Below are positions 45,648 through 57,042 of a stretch of 64,000 nt of DNA, piece by piece. Numbering within the stretch: the stretch's first letter is position 1; each line of letters opens with the position of its first letter. The stretch is from NCBI GenBank assembly GCA_030035585.1, contig CM057466.1, positions 113,028,182 to 113,092,181 of the forward strand, read 5' to 3'. Under the pieces are notes generated by a model, which did no database searches, was not told the DNA's origin, and saw nothing but the letters and a program-made list of their open reading frames with translations. The position numbers and the translations under genes are program-made. This DNA comes from Dugong dugon (taxonomy: Eukaryota; Chordata; Mammalia; Sirenia; Dugongidae).

Positions 45648-45844
45648 GTCTGTTGTGTGATGAGTGGATTCCAACTTACATGACCCCATGTGACAGAGTA
45701 GAACTGCCCCCGTAGAGTTTCCTAGGTTGTAATCTTTACTGGTACAGATACCAGGTCTTTTCTTCTGCTGAGCCACAGGTAGGTTTGAACCACCAACCTT
45801 TCACTTAGCTGCCAAATGATCAGCCATTATGCTACCAGGGCTCC
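45648..45844 (-). mobile_element. AfroSINE, type B, inverted
   Basis: Plus strand: GTGTGATGAGTGGATTCCAA, GAACTGCCCCCGTAGAGTTT, TAGGTTGTAATCTTTACTGG, TATGCTACCAGGGCTCCTTG. Complete. Confidence 0.9.
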
Positions 45845-46218
45845 TTGCCTGTTGGTCTACTTTTTCTATTTCAGTAAGTTCTCTCTGAAGAAAACACCAA
45901 TGTTTCATGCAATGGAGATTGCAGAGAAACTCCTCTGGGTCTGATTTTCATTGTTATGCTGCTGTATTTACTGAAAATGTTGTATTTCCAACTGAATGGA
46001 AAAAAATAAACATATTGACTAGAAAATGTGACAGCTATAGGTATCGATAAATTTTTTGACAAAAAATAATTTAAAAAAATGTTTTTCAGATAGCTAAGTA
46101 TTTATGTATCCAAGATTTGACATTTGAGTACAAAAGACAAAAAAAAAAAAAGGAGGACCAATGGATATCTTAGTCAAGGTAGCTGAAAATCCAATATTCA
46201 TTCTTATTTTTCTTGTCC

Positions 46219-46398
46219 TAATTTGAACAGGGAAACCCTGGTTGCATAGTGGTTAAGTGCTATGGCTGCGAACCAAAAGTTTAGCAGTTTGAATCCACCA
46301 GCTGCTCCTTGGAAACTCTATGGGGCAGTTCTACTCTGTCCTATAGGTTCACTATGAGTCAGAATCGACTCAGCAGCAATGGGTTTTAATTTGAATAG
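46219..46398 (+). mobile_element. AfroSINE, type A, with target-site duplication
   Basis: Element 46231-46386: GGAAACCCTGGTTGCATAGT head, CTTGGAAACTCTATGGGGC body, CGACTCAGCAGCAATGGGTT tail. Flanks TAATTTGAACAG (46219-46230) and TAATTTGAATAG (46387-46398) differ at one of 12 bases. Confidence 0.92.
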
Positions 46399-46734
46399 AG
46401 TGCTTCAACAGATAAAAGGACATAAAGTCATGTGTACATGATAGACAATATTTGGGGACAAAATCAAGGAAATCTTTGGACTGTCAAGCAGATTCTTCTC
46501 AAGTTTCTTATTTAACAGGTAACAAAAATGAGTCTTACAAAAATTTAGGAACTTGCCCACAGAAGTTCTCCTCTTCACGTTGCCTTACTGAGGAACACAA
46601 TGAGAAAAACAATATTCTTAACCAATACTTATTCCAGGGTCATTAATGAAAACCCATTTAATAATTTTAATAGTGTGTTCCATCCACTGTAAAACATGAA
46701 AATAAAAATCTTCATGAGAACTATTGGTCTCTAC

Positions 46735-47345
46735 TCATCTGGAGCAAAAGAGAATGACGAAAATCCAAGAATCAGAGAAAAGAACCAGGATACAGGCCTG
46801 ACTGTCTCCATGAACCACGGCCTCCTCCATCTTGAGGCTGGAAGAACTAGATGGTGCCCAGCTACCACTACTGGACATTCTGATCATGGTCACAATAGAA
46901 ACGAGGGGACAGTGTGTAACAGAACTTCAAATTCTCAAAGAAGCCAGACTTCCTGGACCCACTGAGACTGGGGGACTCCCCAAGACTATCACCCTGAGAT
47001 ATTCTTTAAACCCTGAATAGAAACTATCCCCTGAAATCATCTTTTAACTAAATAGCAAATTAGCTCAAAAAGTAAAGAATATCACCCTTGAGAACTGTGC
47101 TCTTTTAAAAATTACCCATATGAGACCAAATGGACAACAGCTACTCTAAAACACAGATGAGAAGCCTGGGGGACAAGGAGTTTGGGTCAATGGGAGTGAA
47201 ACTAGAATTGAAACAATCAGAATATTGGCACAATGTGAAGAATGTAACCAATGGTCCTGATCATTACGTACCTCTAGAAACTGTTGAATGGGAAACTGTT
47301 TTGCTGTGTATACTAACACCAAAAATACAATAAAATATTTTTTTA
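46735..47345 (+). mobile_element. L1 3'UTR, 5'-truncated
   Basis: Homologous to the L1 tail at 52690: shared ACTGAGACTGG(G/A)G, GAAACTATCCC(C/A)TGAA, TGGACAA-AG--CTCT, ATGTGAAG(A/T)ATGT. It differs from the copies at 3840 and 29113, so it belongs to another L1 3'UTR family. It ends TACAATAAAATATTTTTTTAAA. Antisense to the gene. Confidence 0.72.
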
Positions 47346-47974
47346 AAAATCTGTGGGAGAGTCCCTTCAGTTATACTGGCCGTTCCATGTCACTGCTGGT
47401 CCCGTCGCCTCTAAGACTTTCTAACAAAGTACGTGGGCTGCAGGAGAAGCGGGAAGGCTGGATGAGTGGACGCCTGGCCTACTAGGCACCCCAAGGGCTG
47501 CTCAGAATCCAGATAAATAACCAGCAGCATTCTTTTGGCATTACATATTCAGTGTGAAAGAAGTTTGCCACCATCAGCTTTGGTCAAATGGCTCACGTGT
47601 AAATCCTTCAGGGCTAACTTTCCTTCGCTTACTTGGGTGTAGGAAGGTCTTCACTTTAAAAGTAACTTGGTCCCCATTCTCCCTACTGTTCCTATGAAAG
47701 TCACATCAGAAAATTATTTGGGGTGTCTGAATTTTCCTAGATGTGACGTGACTGCACCTTCATGTAGACGCTAACTATGTCTACACACGATACCTAGGGA
47801 CGGTGATGATAAACAAGATGCCATTATGCATCTATCATCTGCAACATTCAACCACCAGGTCATCAAGGTATTTCCAAATGAGCCCTCTAGCTGCTACTTC
47901 CTTCCAGTCTAGGAGCAGAGAACACTGGTACTTCTATTCTACTCATCATTCTTACTGTTCTTGAATTCCACGTG

Positions 47975-48117
47975 TACCAGCTCACACTCTCTCACACACT
48001 CTCACACATTCACATACACATACCCTCACTCACATTTACAGTCATTCACGCACTCACATGCTCTGATGTCCACGCACACACTCACACACCCTCACTCACA
48101 CACTGACACACAACCGT
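47975..48117 (+). repeat. CACACT/CTCACA degenerate simple repeat
   Basis: Irregular hexamers CTCACA, CACACT, CATTCA over about 140 bp, nearly free of G on the plus strand. Confidence 0.88.
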
Positions 48118-49012
48118 TTCCCACATGTTTTACCGCACCATTTTCCCCTTTTCAAAGAAAGGACATTTGCCCTTTAGGGTCAAGAATACGTCCAAGAGAC
48201 TCCAAAATTCTGAGTTAATCACAAACGTTATAAAGTTGATTTGAATTGGAGACTACTTATGGAGCAAACATCACTAACACTCTGACCTAAAAACTGAACT
48301 TGTGCCGAGAACAGGAGCTGAGAAGTGAAGGAAAGTCCTGCTGGTTCTTACATAGACACACAGCAATGTGCATCGCATCCCTGCTGCATCCCATTTCATT
48401 ACACTGTAATGAAAGGAGTTCAGAAAGATTCCACACACAAAAGATCTAATTGCTTAAAGGATGACAAATCGTTCATGATCATCAGATTAATGTTTCCTTG
48501 GATAAATGAATCTTCCATTTTTTATTTTAAAATCCATACTATCATGTAATCTAGGCTGGCCATAAAGCCTGTACGCATTTTTAAGTATTACTATTTTACT
48601 ACGACTATAATATCAATAAAATCATTTATCCTGCATTCCTGTACATTCCCAGATTTGGCAGCCACACCGTACAACGATGACTGAAAATGTGGCATTTTTC
48701 ATTCTTCATGGGTTAGTCTGTGTGCCCCTAATGGAGGTGATGACGGTCACCTAAAAGTCACTTCCATGTGACACCAATCCTCTTTGGTACAGCTTCTAGA
48801 CTATTCATTTCTGTATAAACGTCACCCAGTCAAATACACTTGAGGAAAAGTCTCTGAGAGTTATCTTAACTTCTGAATAAAATGTCTGATGTCTTAGGGG
48901 CATCACTGAAGGACAATGTCCCCCATACAAACGGAACATGTCCACTGAAAAGTCACAGGATCATACTCCTAGCCTAGCACCCACAACTGTTTCATGTACA
49001 CCACAATTGTTT

Positions 49013-49040
<28 letters not shown>
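49013..49040 (+). repeat. (CA)n microsatellite
   Basis: About thirteen CA dinucleotides following TTGTTTA; probably polymorphic. Confidence 0.92.
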
Positions 49041-49043
<3 letters not shown>

Positions 49044-49407
49044 TTCTCTCACAGGTCTTCTAGAAAATTCTATGCTTCAGATTTCTGCCTACCCTAACCG
49101 TGAAAGGATGCTGTCACAGTATGTTTAGCCAATGACCTGTATGGAGAAGTTGTGGTCTTCAGGTTTGCAAATCACTGACAGCAGGACTAGCACACAGGAA
49201 GTTCTAGCAGGCTGGTATAACCAGTCAAATCAAAAAGATTACACAGAAGTGAAGTAAATAAGACTCCGGAGTCATGACTCAAAAACCTACTGTATGCACA
49301 CACAATAAGGAAAAAATGGTGGTGGAGAGACAAACACCTTGGGAGGTTTAGTGGCTCGTGAATTCATTAGTGTCAATAACGTTTTTGGGGGGCTGCATAC
49401 CTTCCCT

Positions 49408-49614
49408 ATTGTCGTTGGATGCCATCAAGTTGATTTTGACTCACAGTGGCCCCGCCTGACAGAGCAGAAAACTACCCCATGGGGTTTCCTGGGCTGTAAT
49501 CATCACAGGAGCAGATCATCAAGTCTTTTCTCCCACATAATCACGAGGTGGATTCAAACTGCCAACTTTTCGGTTAGCAGCTGAGCACTTAGCCACTGTG
49601 CCACCAGGGCCCCT
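49408..49614 (-). mobile_element. AfroSINE, type B, inverted
   Basis: Plus strand: TGTCGTTGGATGCCATCAAG, ACCCCATGGGGTTTCCTGGG, AGGAGCAGATCATCAAGTCT, CACTGTGCCACCAGGGCCCC. Confidence 0.92.
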
Positions 49615-50542
49615 TACATCTTTCTTAGGCTGCGATAATAGAAATGATTCCCCATCACAGGAAACATTACTATTCTGTTTATCTCTCAGATCGTCAGGCC
49701 AGCCAAGACTGCCGGGTTCCTACAGGCCACAATTCTTAAAGTGCATCATGAAAAAACGTTCCAATGAGCAGAAACAAACCATGAGGGCTCTGGTGGGTAG
49801 GTGGGGAGCAGCTGACAAACAGGGACGGTGGCCAGGGGAGGCAAGGCCCAGGAGGGTGAGAGAGGGGAGTGTGGGTATTTTAAAGGGCTGTCACTTAGAA
49901 GAGCACTCAGCTTGTTCTGAAGGGCCTCAAGCAGAGGTCAACAGCCAACAAAAAGCGTAGCCACGTCTAAGCCCAGCAAACCCAAGGGGATGCCTCCAGG
50001 GGAAGCAGGTCCCCCTGGCTGGGGGCACTCAGCCTTCAAACTGCTCGGCCACTTCTCAGGGACCCTCACTACCAGACTTGGACAAGCTGATCTTGGGTTC
50101 TTTTCTGAGCCCAGGAAGCTACAGTTCTAAAACTGCACTTATTAACAAGTGTATTAAGAACAAAGCATTTAAAACACTTCCCTTAAAGAACTGAAATCTC
50201 AGCGAATCTGAAAACCATAAACTTGATGACTTTCCCCCTAACCATATTTCAACATGTACATTAGAAAATAATCACCCAAGAGGAGGAAATATGTCCCATG
50301 GACAAGTCAGTATTTTTCACACTTGAAAACGTAAATATTTAACTCCTCTCTTAAAAAAAAAAAAGTCCTTAGAACCATTTATTTTAAAAAAAAAAAAATC
50401 AAGGAAAAGGAATACATTGCAAACTACCCTGTACTTCAAATTCTAAACCTGAACTGGAACCACTTATAATTTCATGGAAAACTAAAGAAATGGCACTGGC
50501 AACAGGGTACCACAAAGAGCCTACAAGAAAAGCAAGTATGCC

Positions 50543-50763
50543 GCTTGTTGCTGTTGCTAGGCGCTGTCGAGTCGATTCTGACTCACAATGACCCCACGTG
50601 ACAGAGCAGAACTGCCCCCGTGGGTTTCCTAGGCTGTAATCTTTACAGTAGCAGACTGTCAGGTCTTTCTCCTTTTCTCCTGTCGGAGCAGCTGGGTGAG
50701 GTCAAACCACCAACCTTTTCAGTTAGCAGTCAAGCACTTAACTGCTGCGCCACCAGCACTCCT
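50543..50763 (-). mobile_element. AfroSINE, type B, inverted
   Basis: Plus strand: TTGTTGCTGTTGCTAGGCGC, TGTCGAGTCGATTCTGACTC, AGGCTGTAATCTTTACAGTA, GCTGCGCCACCAGCACTCCT. High similarity to the implied consensus (intact TGTCGAGTCGATTC) suggests a younger copy. Confidence 0.93.
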
Positions 50764-51207
50764 TACAGTGTAAATTGGCAGGTTCAGAACTATGTCATTC
50801 GTGCAGGTCCTTAAGAGTGTAACAACAACTGAAATGTCTAGCTGGGTTTGCTAAACAAAAGTTGCTAAAAGCACTTGAGCAAACATCTACACTGGGGGTA
50901 TGCACTCACACTGGGGGGTACACACTCATGGCGATCTGAATCAGGATGCAAGGGGTCCCCAGGGAGACCCCGAGGTCACCAAACCTGGAGCATCACTCCA
51001 CCTCGACAATATTCCTGCCTCAGGACCTGACAAAACACTTACTTAAAGAGCTGAGGTCAGCACCAAAAGGTCAACCAATCCATTTCTATTCAATTTAATG
51101 GCAAATAATTTGCATGTCTGAAAAATCTGCTGACACTGTAAAATTAACTTACTTTAATGATATCTGAAAATGTGAAAACCCTCAGCCACGTGGTTCGCTG
51201 GGTCCAG

Positions 51208-51403
51208 CTTCCTAACACTTCAAAATAAAAAAAACCAAACCCGTTGCCGTTGAGTCAATTCCAACTCATAGCAACCTTATCGGACAGAGGAGAAGTGCCC
51301 CGATACGGTTTCCAAGGAATGGCTGGTGGATTCGAACTGCTGACCTTTGGGTTAGCAGACATAGCTCTTAATCACTGCACCAACAAGGCTCCTTCCTAAC
51401 ACT
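51208..51403 (-). mobile_element. AfroSINE, type A, inverted, with perfect target-site duplication
   Basis: Element 51220-51391: plus strand AACCAAACCCGTTGCCGTTG, GTTTCCAAGGAATGGCTGGT, CACTGCACCAACAAGGCTC. Identical 12-bp flanks CTTCCTAACACT at 51208-51219 and 51392-51403. Confidence 0.95.
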
Positions 51404-52689
51404 GGTCTCCCAAATTACACCTTAAGCACAGAGTGTGTTTGCTAGGAGCAGGGAGAAGGATCTTAGAATAAGCAGGGGGTCAGTGATCTCTGCTTCCTAT
51501 TTATCCCGTGGACCACGCACTGTGTGCCACCCCTGGGCCCAGGCCCTCCACTCCTCTCTAAAGCTCACGAGAAGTGCCGCTGTGAGCAAGAGTAACAGGG
51601 CACCAAACCTGCAAAACAGCAAAACCAAGCGACAGCCACAAACGAAAGCTTCAAGAGCAAAACCAGTAAATGTGTAGAAAATGTTGAGTTGTCTCCGGTA
51701 TTGAAAAACATCTTGGTTTTTCTGTAAGACTGCACATAAGCAAAGACATCACTGTGCCCACTCACCAAGGCTGCCCCCACTGGCTATGGGTGCAGGCAAG
51801 GTCCAGAGTCACCACGTGCAAGGGCCCCGGTGAGAAACCCCACATGGTCACCAAGGTCCACGGCCATTGAGAAATCGCCAAGTGGGGACTCAGAGAGCCT
51901 GTCAGCAGCCCCGACCCCCAACCACTGTCCTCTCTAGCATCCTCAAGTTTGGGGCCCTGGATCAAAAAGATCACCTTGAACAGTAACCCAGAATGTACAG
52001 GTTTATGATGCACAATTCTCAAAGAAGGGACTAGGGTCACCCCGGTGACAACAGTGAGAGAGAGCATCATAGGGGCCTTTATTTGTGTTTTCCTAAGAAA
52101 TAGTTAAGATTTCCCAGTGATCTGGATGGTAAGTGACAGAGACCTTCAATTTACATTCAGAACAAGGCAGTGTCTCCAACATGTGTGCCCACCAGGGCAT
52201 GCAGGAAGCCAGTGCCGAGAGTTCTTAACGACTGTTGTGGTTATCAGACACCAATCCTGAGATACTGGAAGGAAAGGGAGACAGCCACGTTAAGGGGTAT
52301 TCTATTTGGGAATGTGAGTACAAACAGACTCCCAGAACTTCACAGGAGACACACTCTGCATGGCTTTGCTTACTCATGCTGGAGTACTTGTTACGTATTT
52401 TTTTTTAATTATATATGTATAAAGATAACACTTAAAATAGTCCCTTCAAATGAGCATTCTTGTCTTTTGACAGATGAGGATGATAAGCATCTAAGACTCT
52501 TTATTTAAAATGACAAAGAAGGTGAAGTACAATCAAGTCTGCCTGTTCCAGTCAAGTTTGATTGGGGTGAGGGCAAGAACTCCGCTGGGTTTCCAAATTA
52601 ACATGATGGGAAGGAAGCCCCTGGAGGGTCTTGCTGGGCTTTCCCAAGGCGGGAAAATTATGACGCCCACTAACAGTGGCACGTGGTCC

Positions 52690-53288
52690 CTATAAGGGCA
52701 AAACAAGAGGAAGAAGACCACCCACAAATCGCAGAAGGGAATGGCTTACAGGTCTAATTGCCTCCATGAGACCAGAAGAAATGAATGGTGCCCGGTGCCC
52801 AGCTACCATTACTGAATGTTTTGATCAAGGACCAATAGTTGGAACTTGATTAAAAGGAGAAAAAAAGTGTAAAGATCTTCAAATTCTTATTGGAAACCAG
52901 ACTTACTGGATACACTGAGACTGGAGGAACCCACGCATCTATTGCTTGGAAACAACTGTTAAGCCTTGAACTGAAACTATCCCATGAAGTCATCTTTAAA
53001 CTGAACAGCAATTTAATTCATTTAAGAAAGAATGTTCTCCCTGAGCATTGCACTCTTCTAAAGTATTATCTGTATGAGACTGAATGGACAATAGGGGCTC
53101 TCAAACACAGACGAGACCTTTAAGGGGCGAACAGCCTAAGTTAACAATATCAGCAGAGATAGAGAAAATGGTGACAATGTGAAGTATGTCACCACTATCA
53201 ATGAGCTGAACACGTAAAAATTGTTGAAAGGGTGTATATTTTGTTGTGTACATTTTCACCAAAAAAAAAAAAAGAAAAGAAAAAGGAG
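52690..53288 (+). mobile_element. L1 3'UTR with poly(A) tail, near a splice donor
   Basis: Same family as 46735-47345. Ends GTGTACATTTTCACC then an A-rich tail (A13GAAAAGAAAAAGG at about 53262-53288). Antisense to the gene, with its tail only about 140 bp from the donor of the large exon. The 5' end is approximate. Confidence 0.78.
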
Positions 53289-53428
53289 CCTGGGGGAGCC
53301 ATGTGCACCCACCGCCCAGGGCCAGCGAGGGGACCAAGCTGGGCCAGGCAATGGCCCCGTGCCAGGCCCTCCGGAAGCTCTTTGGCCGTCGCCAGGGAGA
53401 GGCATATTAGGGAGGGGCACAGTCTTAC

Positions 53429-54883
53429 CTCGGTGTTCCATGGTGGGGCCGTTGGCGCCCCAGCTCTGATAGAGGGTGGCGAGGTCCTTTGGAATGTACG
53501 TCTTAAAGATGCTGAGGATGTCCAGGCGCTTCTCATGGCCCTCGGCGGCTGGCTCCTGCTTGACCGAGCGTAGCTCAGGGGGCGCGCCAGCTGCCGAGGG
53601 CTGGGCCTGCACAGCTGCGCTGCCCCTGGCCACCGCGCCAACGCCGCCCAGTGTCCTGGGCTCAGGGGCGGCTTTGGAGAGGGGCTCGCGGGGAGGTAGA
53701 GGGGGTGCCCCATCGCCTTTCCCAGGAGGCTGGCACGGTGGCGGGGGGCTGAATTTGGCTTTTGTGGAGTCCGGGGCACTGTGCTTGGGCAGCGGGGCCA
53801 GGCAGGGCCCCATAGGAGGCACCGCTTGCTTCTCACCCGGCTTGCTGGGGGCCGGGGGGCCAGCACGGGCAATGACAGATGGCGTAGGGGTGGCATTTCT
53901 GCTGAAGGCGCCGCCGCCGGGGGTGGGCTGGGTGCCGGGCTCCAGCTTGGGCCTGGGCTGTGCTGCAGAGGCCACAGGCGCACTCTGCCCAGGGGCGAGG
54001 CCGGGCCGGGCCTGGCGCTGCCCTTCGGGGCTGGACGCCCACTGCTCACAGGGACTCCCTGAGGCCCCCTCCTTGCCCCGGGGCGGACCAGTGGCCTTCG
54101 TGGCCACGCCCAACAGCGGTGAAGAACTACCCCTGGGGGCCGGCCCCCCGCCCGGCACCTGAGTGCGAGCAAAGCGGGCAATGGGCAGCGGCTGGCACTC
54201 CTTGCCGCCCAGCGCGGGTGGGGGACCAGTGCGCCCGCTGCGTGCTAGGAACACCAGGTGGTTCTTGATGCTCTTGTAGCCATTAGGCTGCACCCAAGGG
54301 GGCGCCACGGCGCTGCCGCTGACGCGGTGCCAGATGCGCTTGTGCATCCAGAGAACCTCTGGGTAGTAGGTCCGGTGGCTGCAGTACGGACAGGGGTGCA
54401 CAGGCAGCGCTGCCTGCAGCACGCACGCCGCTTCCCTACCACCCGCGCCCCGTGAGGACCGCGTGCTCAGGTCCAGCGGTGCCAGCTCTGGGGCCCACGG
54501 CCCGCCCCCCAGGGGCTCCCTGCAGAGCGAGTCCGAGGGGGGCTTCTCCTGGGGGGGCCGCGCTGGCCTATCCAGGGGGAGTGTTGGGTCTGCAACGCCC
54601 GGACACTCCGCGCTGGCAGTGCACCCTGCGGCGTCACCCAGCCCCTCGGGCTTGGGGTGAAATGCTGGCATTTTCAGGTTGAGGGAGAATCTGTGCGGTT
54701 CTGGCCTTCTAGAAGTATCTCTGCTATTGTTTTCAAGTAAGCTGACCGGAGCTGGGATCCCCGTTTTGGACGCGCTGTTGCCTTTTCCTGGCACGTTATC
54801 CCCAAACGTGTGGCTCTGGCCTCCGCTGGCGAGCACAGCCGGCGCTGCTTCCTCGGGAGAGCCGCAGCGGTAAGACTTTCCCC
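53429..54883 (-). CDS. ZNF516: ZNF516, large exon with one C2H2 finger and co-repressor motif
   Basis: Zinc-finger transcription factor segment, nuclear. Acceptor AACGTTTTTCCAG, donor CGAG|GTAAGA; 1455 nt with no stop, entered and left in phase 1. It begins GKSYRCGSPEEAAPA (54881-54837). Numbering from the Val codon at 54836: APLDLSTR at 119-126 contains PLDLS, the CtBP-binding motif; a C2H2 finger HPCPYCSHRTYYPEVLWMHK-RIWH spans about 147-170 (C149, C152, H165, H170); a conserved-looking block YKSIKNHLVFLARSGRTGPP...KECQPLP spans 187-218; then a long Pro/Ala/Gly-rich linker; VKQEP at 425-429 fits the SUMO consensus; RLDILSIFKTYIPKDLATLY-QSWG closes at 437-460. ZNF516 is known as a CtBP-associated regulator. 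Identity rests on recalled family sequence. Very GC- and CpG-rich. Confidence 0.88.
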
Positions 54884-54977
54884 CTGGAAAAACGTTAAGT
54901 GAGACGTGAAGTTACCACCTCGGATGGAACACTAAGACCAGGAGCGTTAACAGTGACAGGGAAAAAAAAACACAAAA

Positions 54978-55174
54978 CAGGTGCCTTGGTGTCAGCCCCA
55001 ACTCACGGCAACCCATGTGTGTCAGAGTACAGCTGTGCTCCATGGGTTTACAATGGCTGATTTTTTGGAAGTAGATCACCAGGCCTTTCTTCCGAGATAT
55101 CTCTGGGTGGAATCAAAACTGCCAACCTTTCCATCAGCATTCGAGCAGGTTAAATATTTGCACCCAGAGACTCC
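54978..55174 (-). mobile_element. AfroSINE, type C, inverted, just upstream of a splice acceptor
   Basis: Plus strand: GCCTTGGTGTCAGCCCCAAC, GCTGTGCTCCATGGGTTTAC, AAGTAGATCACCAGGCCTTT, ATTTGCACCCAGAGACTCC. On the gene strand it ends about 95 bp before the acceptor of the large exon, with an A-rich patch (54961-54977) between. Confidence 0.88.
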
Positions 55175-55554
55175 AGTTACGGAGAAGCACACCCCAACGT
55201 AGTCAGGTAGTATTAACAGACATGCGTTCATTTCATCTTGGGAAAAAGAACACAGTTCTTGAGTTTGCTTTGCTCTTAAGGCATGCCCATTAAGCACAAA
55301 CCAAACTAAAGAGCCATATGAGGATGTCTGGGGTGGGGTTTCTTTTTTCCATAGATTAAAATGACTCACAAAACAGTACAAAAAAATATAGTAGTAGCTG
55401 CAAATGAAGACACAAGTAACTCCGTTATTACTACTTAACAGACGGTAACTAGTTATATTAAAAGCTAGAAAAAGAACTTAATTCTTTCTAACAGTATATG
55501 GCTTTGCACAATTTTCAAAGACATTTCAAACATGTGATCTCATAACTTAGACAC

Positions 55555-55665
55555 AAGAGCTCCTCAATTACCCAACTGTTTCAAGGTAAGAAACTCAGAG
55601 AACGTAAGTAGCCAGCTGAGGGTCACACAGCTGGTACTAGACAGAGACAGGATTGGAAAATAGCT
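55555..55665 (-). mobile_element. MIR-like fragment, inverted
   Basis: AGGTAAGAAACTCAGAGAAC, GTAAGTAGCCAGCTGAGGGT and CACACAGCTGGTACTAGACA resemble the reverse complement of MIR (gaggctcagagaggttaag... tcacacagct). Confidence 0.5.
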
Positions 55666-56836
55666 TCTCTGTCCACAGTATCCTACCGCCTGCCCTCAGA
55701 AATGGCTGGACCACAATACCATCTTCAACTCTGAATCTTCTTCTAAGATTCAAAGTCCAAACCTGGCCTCCAGAAACTGCCTCCAGAGACCCCATGAAGC
55801 AGGACGTGAAAAGCTCTTCATTTCTGTACTTGGGAATGAAGGTTGTATGAGGGAAACAACAGCACAGAGGTGGCCCCGGACCTTTCGAGATCCTGAGGTG
55901 GGGACCTGCGTGGTGACTTGTGCAAAGCCTGTGTGTGTCCCCATCACAAGAAAGCATGTTGTGTGGCAAGGCTGGGTGTGACCAAGCCTCAGACCTCACA
56001 GAACTCAGCTGCACGACAGTACGTAGACCCAGAGACCCCCTCCCCGCCCAAGTCCAGGCTGAACTCGCTGGCCTTGTGGGGAAGAGAGTTTAAGTTTACC
56101 CAAATCAGACTACAGGGTAAGTGCAAACAGCATGAGTTAGCCAAAATCCTGCTCAAGTTACACAAACGAGCCAGCATTTGTTTCTTTCTGCCTAGAAATC
56201 GTAATTTAGAAAGTGTAAGTGTTTCTGGATATGTTAAACCTTTCATGTGACAGGCCATGAGACGCTGTGCTGACCACAATTGCATCCGCATCTCTCTTGC
56301 TCCCATCCAGCGTCTCCAGGCTACCGTGCCTTCAGGGGTGTCTCTTACGGCGTGTGGTAAGACTCTGGAGGGGGGAAGGTGATCCCATCTCTCTTGAGAA
56401 GGCCTGATGTGACTGTCTTTTAAACAGGGTTTGTAGAGATTTTAACATTCAGTAGAATGTAGGTATCTGTTGACTCAGAACGTTCTTTAAAAATTCTCCA
56501 AGGAATTTTTTGGCATTAAGACCTAGAAATTCCATCAAAATAATATACAAAAAAAATCTATTCAGAAGGGATCTTCAACAAAGCAGAAAAAAAGCTTCCT
56601 TCACAGGATGAATTTACAGGGACCCGAAGGGGCACAACGATAAATACTCGCTTCCAATTAGTATGCAGTTATGAGCCTCCACAAACCGTTTTAAAGGATT
56701 ATGTCTGCAGAAAAAAATGCGCCTCGCAGACCGGGTGCAGAGGTGAGACAAAGGAGAAATAAGTTGTTGGATTCAGACCAACTCTGAAAAGCTAATGCGG
56801 AAATAAAGTCAGGCATATTTATCTGTTGATAGGAAG

Positions 56837-57042
56837 AGGAGTCCCTGGGTGGTGCAAACAGTTAACATGCTCAGCTACTAACCAAAAGGCTGAAGGTTCG
56901 AGTTCATCCAGAAGTACCTCAGAAGAAAGGCCTGGCAATCCACTTCCGAAAAAATCAGCCACTGAAAACTCCATGGAGCACAGTTCTACTATGACACACA
57001 CAGGGTCGTCGTGAATTGGAGTCGATTCAACCTCAACTGGCC
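56837..57042 (+). mobile_element. AfroSINE, type C
   Basis: GAGGAGTCCCTGGGTGGTGC head, GAAGGTTCGAGTTC B box, AGAAAGGCCTGGCAATCCAC, GAAAACTCCATGGAGCACAG and TTGGAGTCGATTCAACCTC tail. Full length, antisense to the gene; the best type C template for comparison with the chimeric element at 60098. Confidence 0.92.

Larger units (their letters stand above)
45006..53428 (-). other. ZNF516: ZNF516 intron (8423 bp)
   Basis: Donor GTAAGA at 53428-53423, acceptor AG at 45007-45006. Holds five SINEs and two L1 3' ends. Stretches over 300 bp without a named feature: 45006-45647, 45845-46230, 46387-46734, 47346-47974, 48118-49012, 49041-49407, 49615-50542, 50764-51207 and 51404-52689; I see no extra exon in them. 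Confidence 0.8.

Noticed and set aside
53256..53428. Extension of the large exon frame past 53429 to a Phe-rich end
   Set aside because: A consensus GTAAGA donor sits at 53428, and beyond it the frame runs into an L1 poly(A) tail (Phe codons on the minus strand). The next exon joins in phase at 53429.
53476..54162. 228-codon plus-strand open frame opposite the large ZNF516 exon
   Set aside because: It is the antisense shadow of a GC-rich coding exon; Gly/Ala/Pro/Arg-rich, with no domain and no splice signals.
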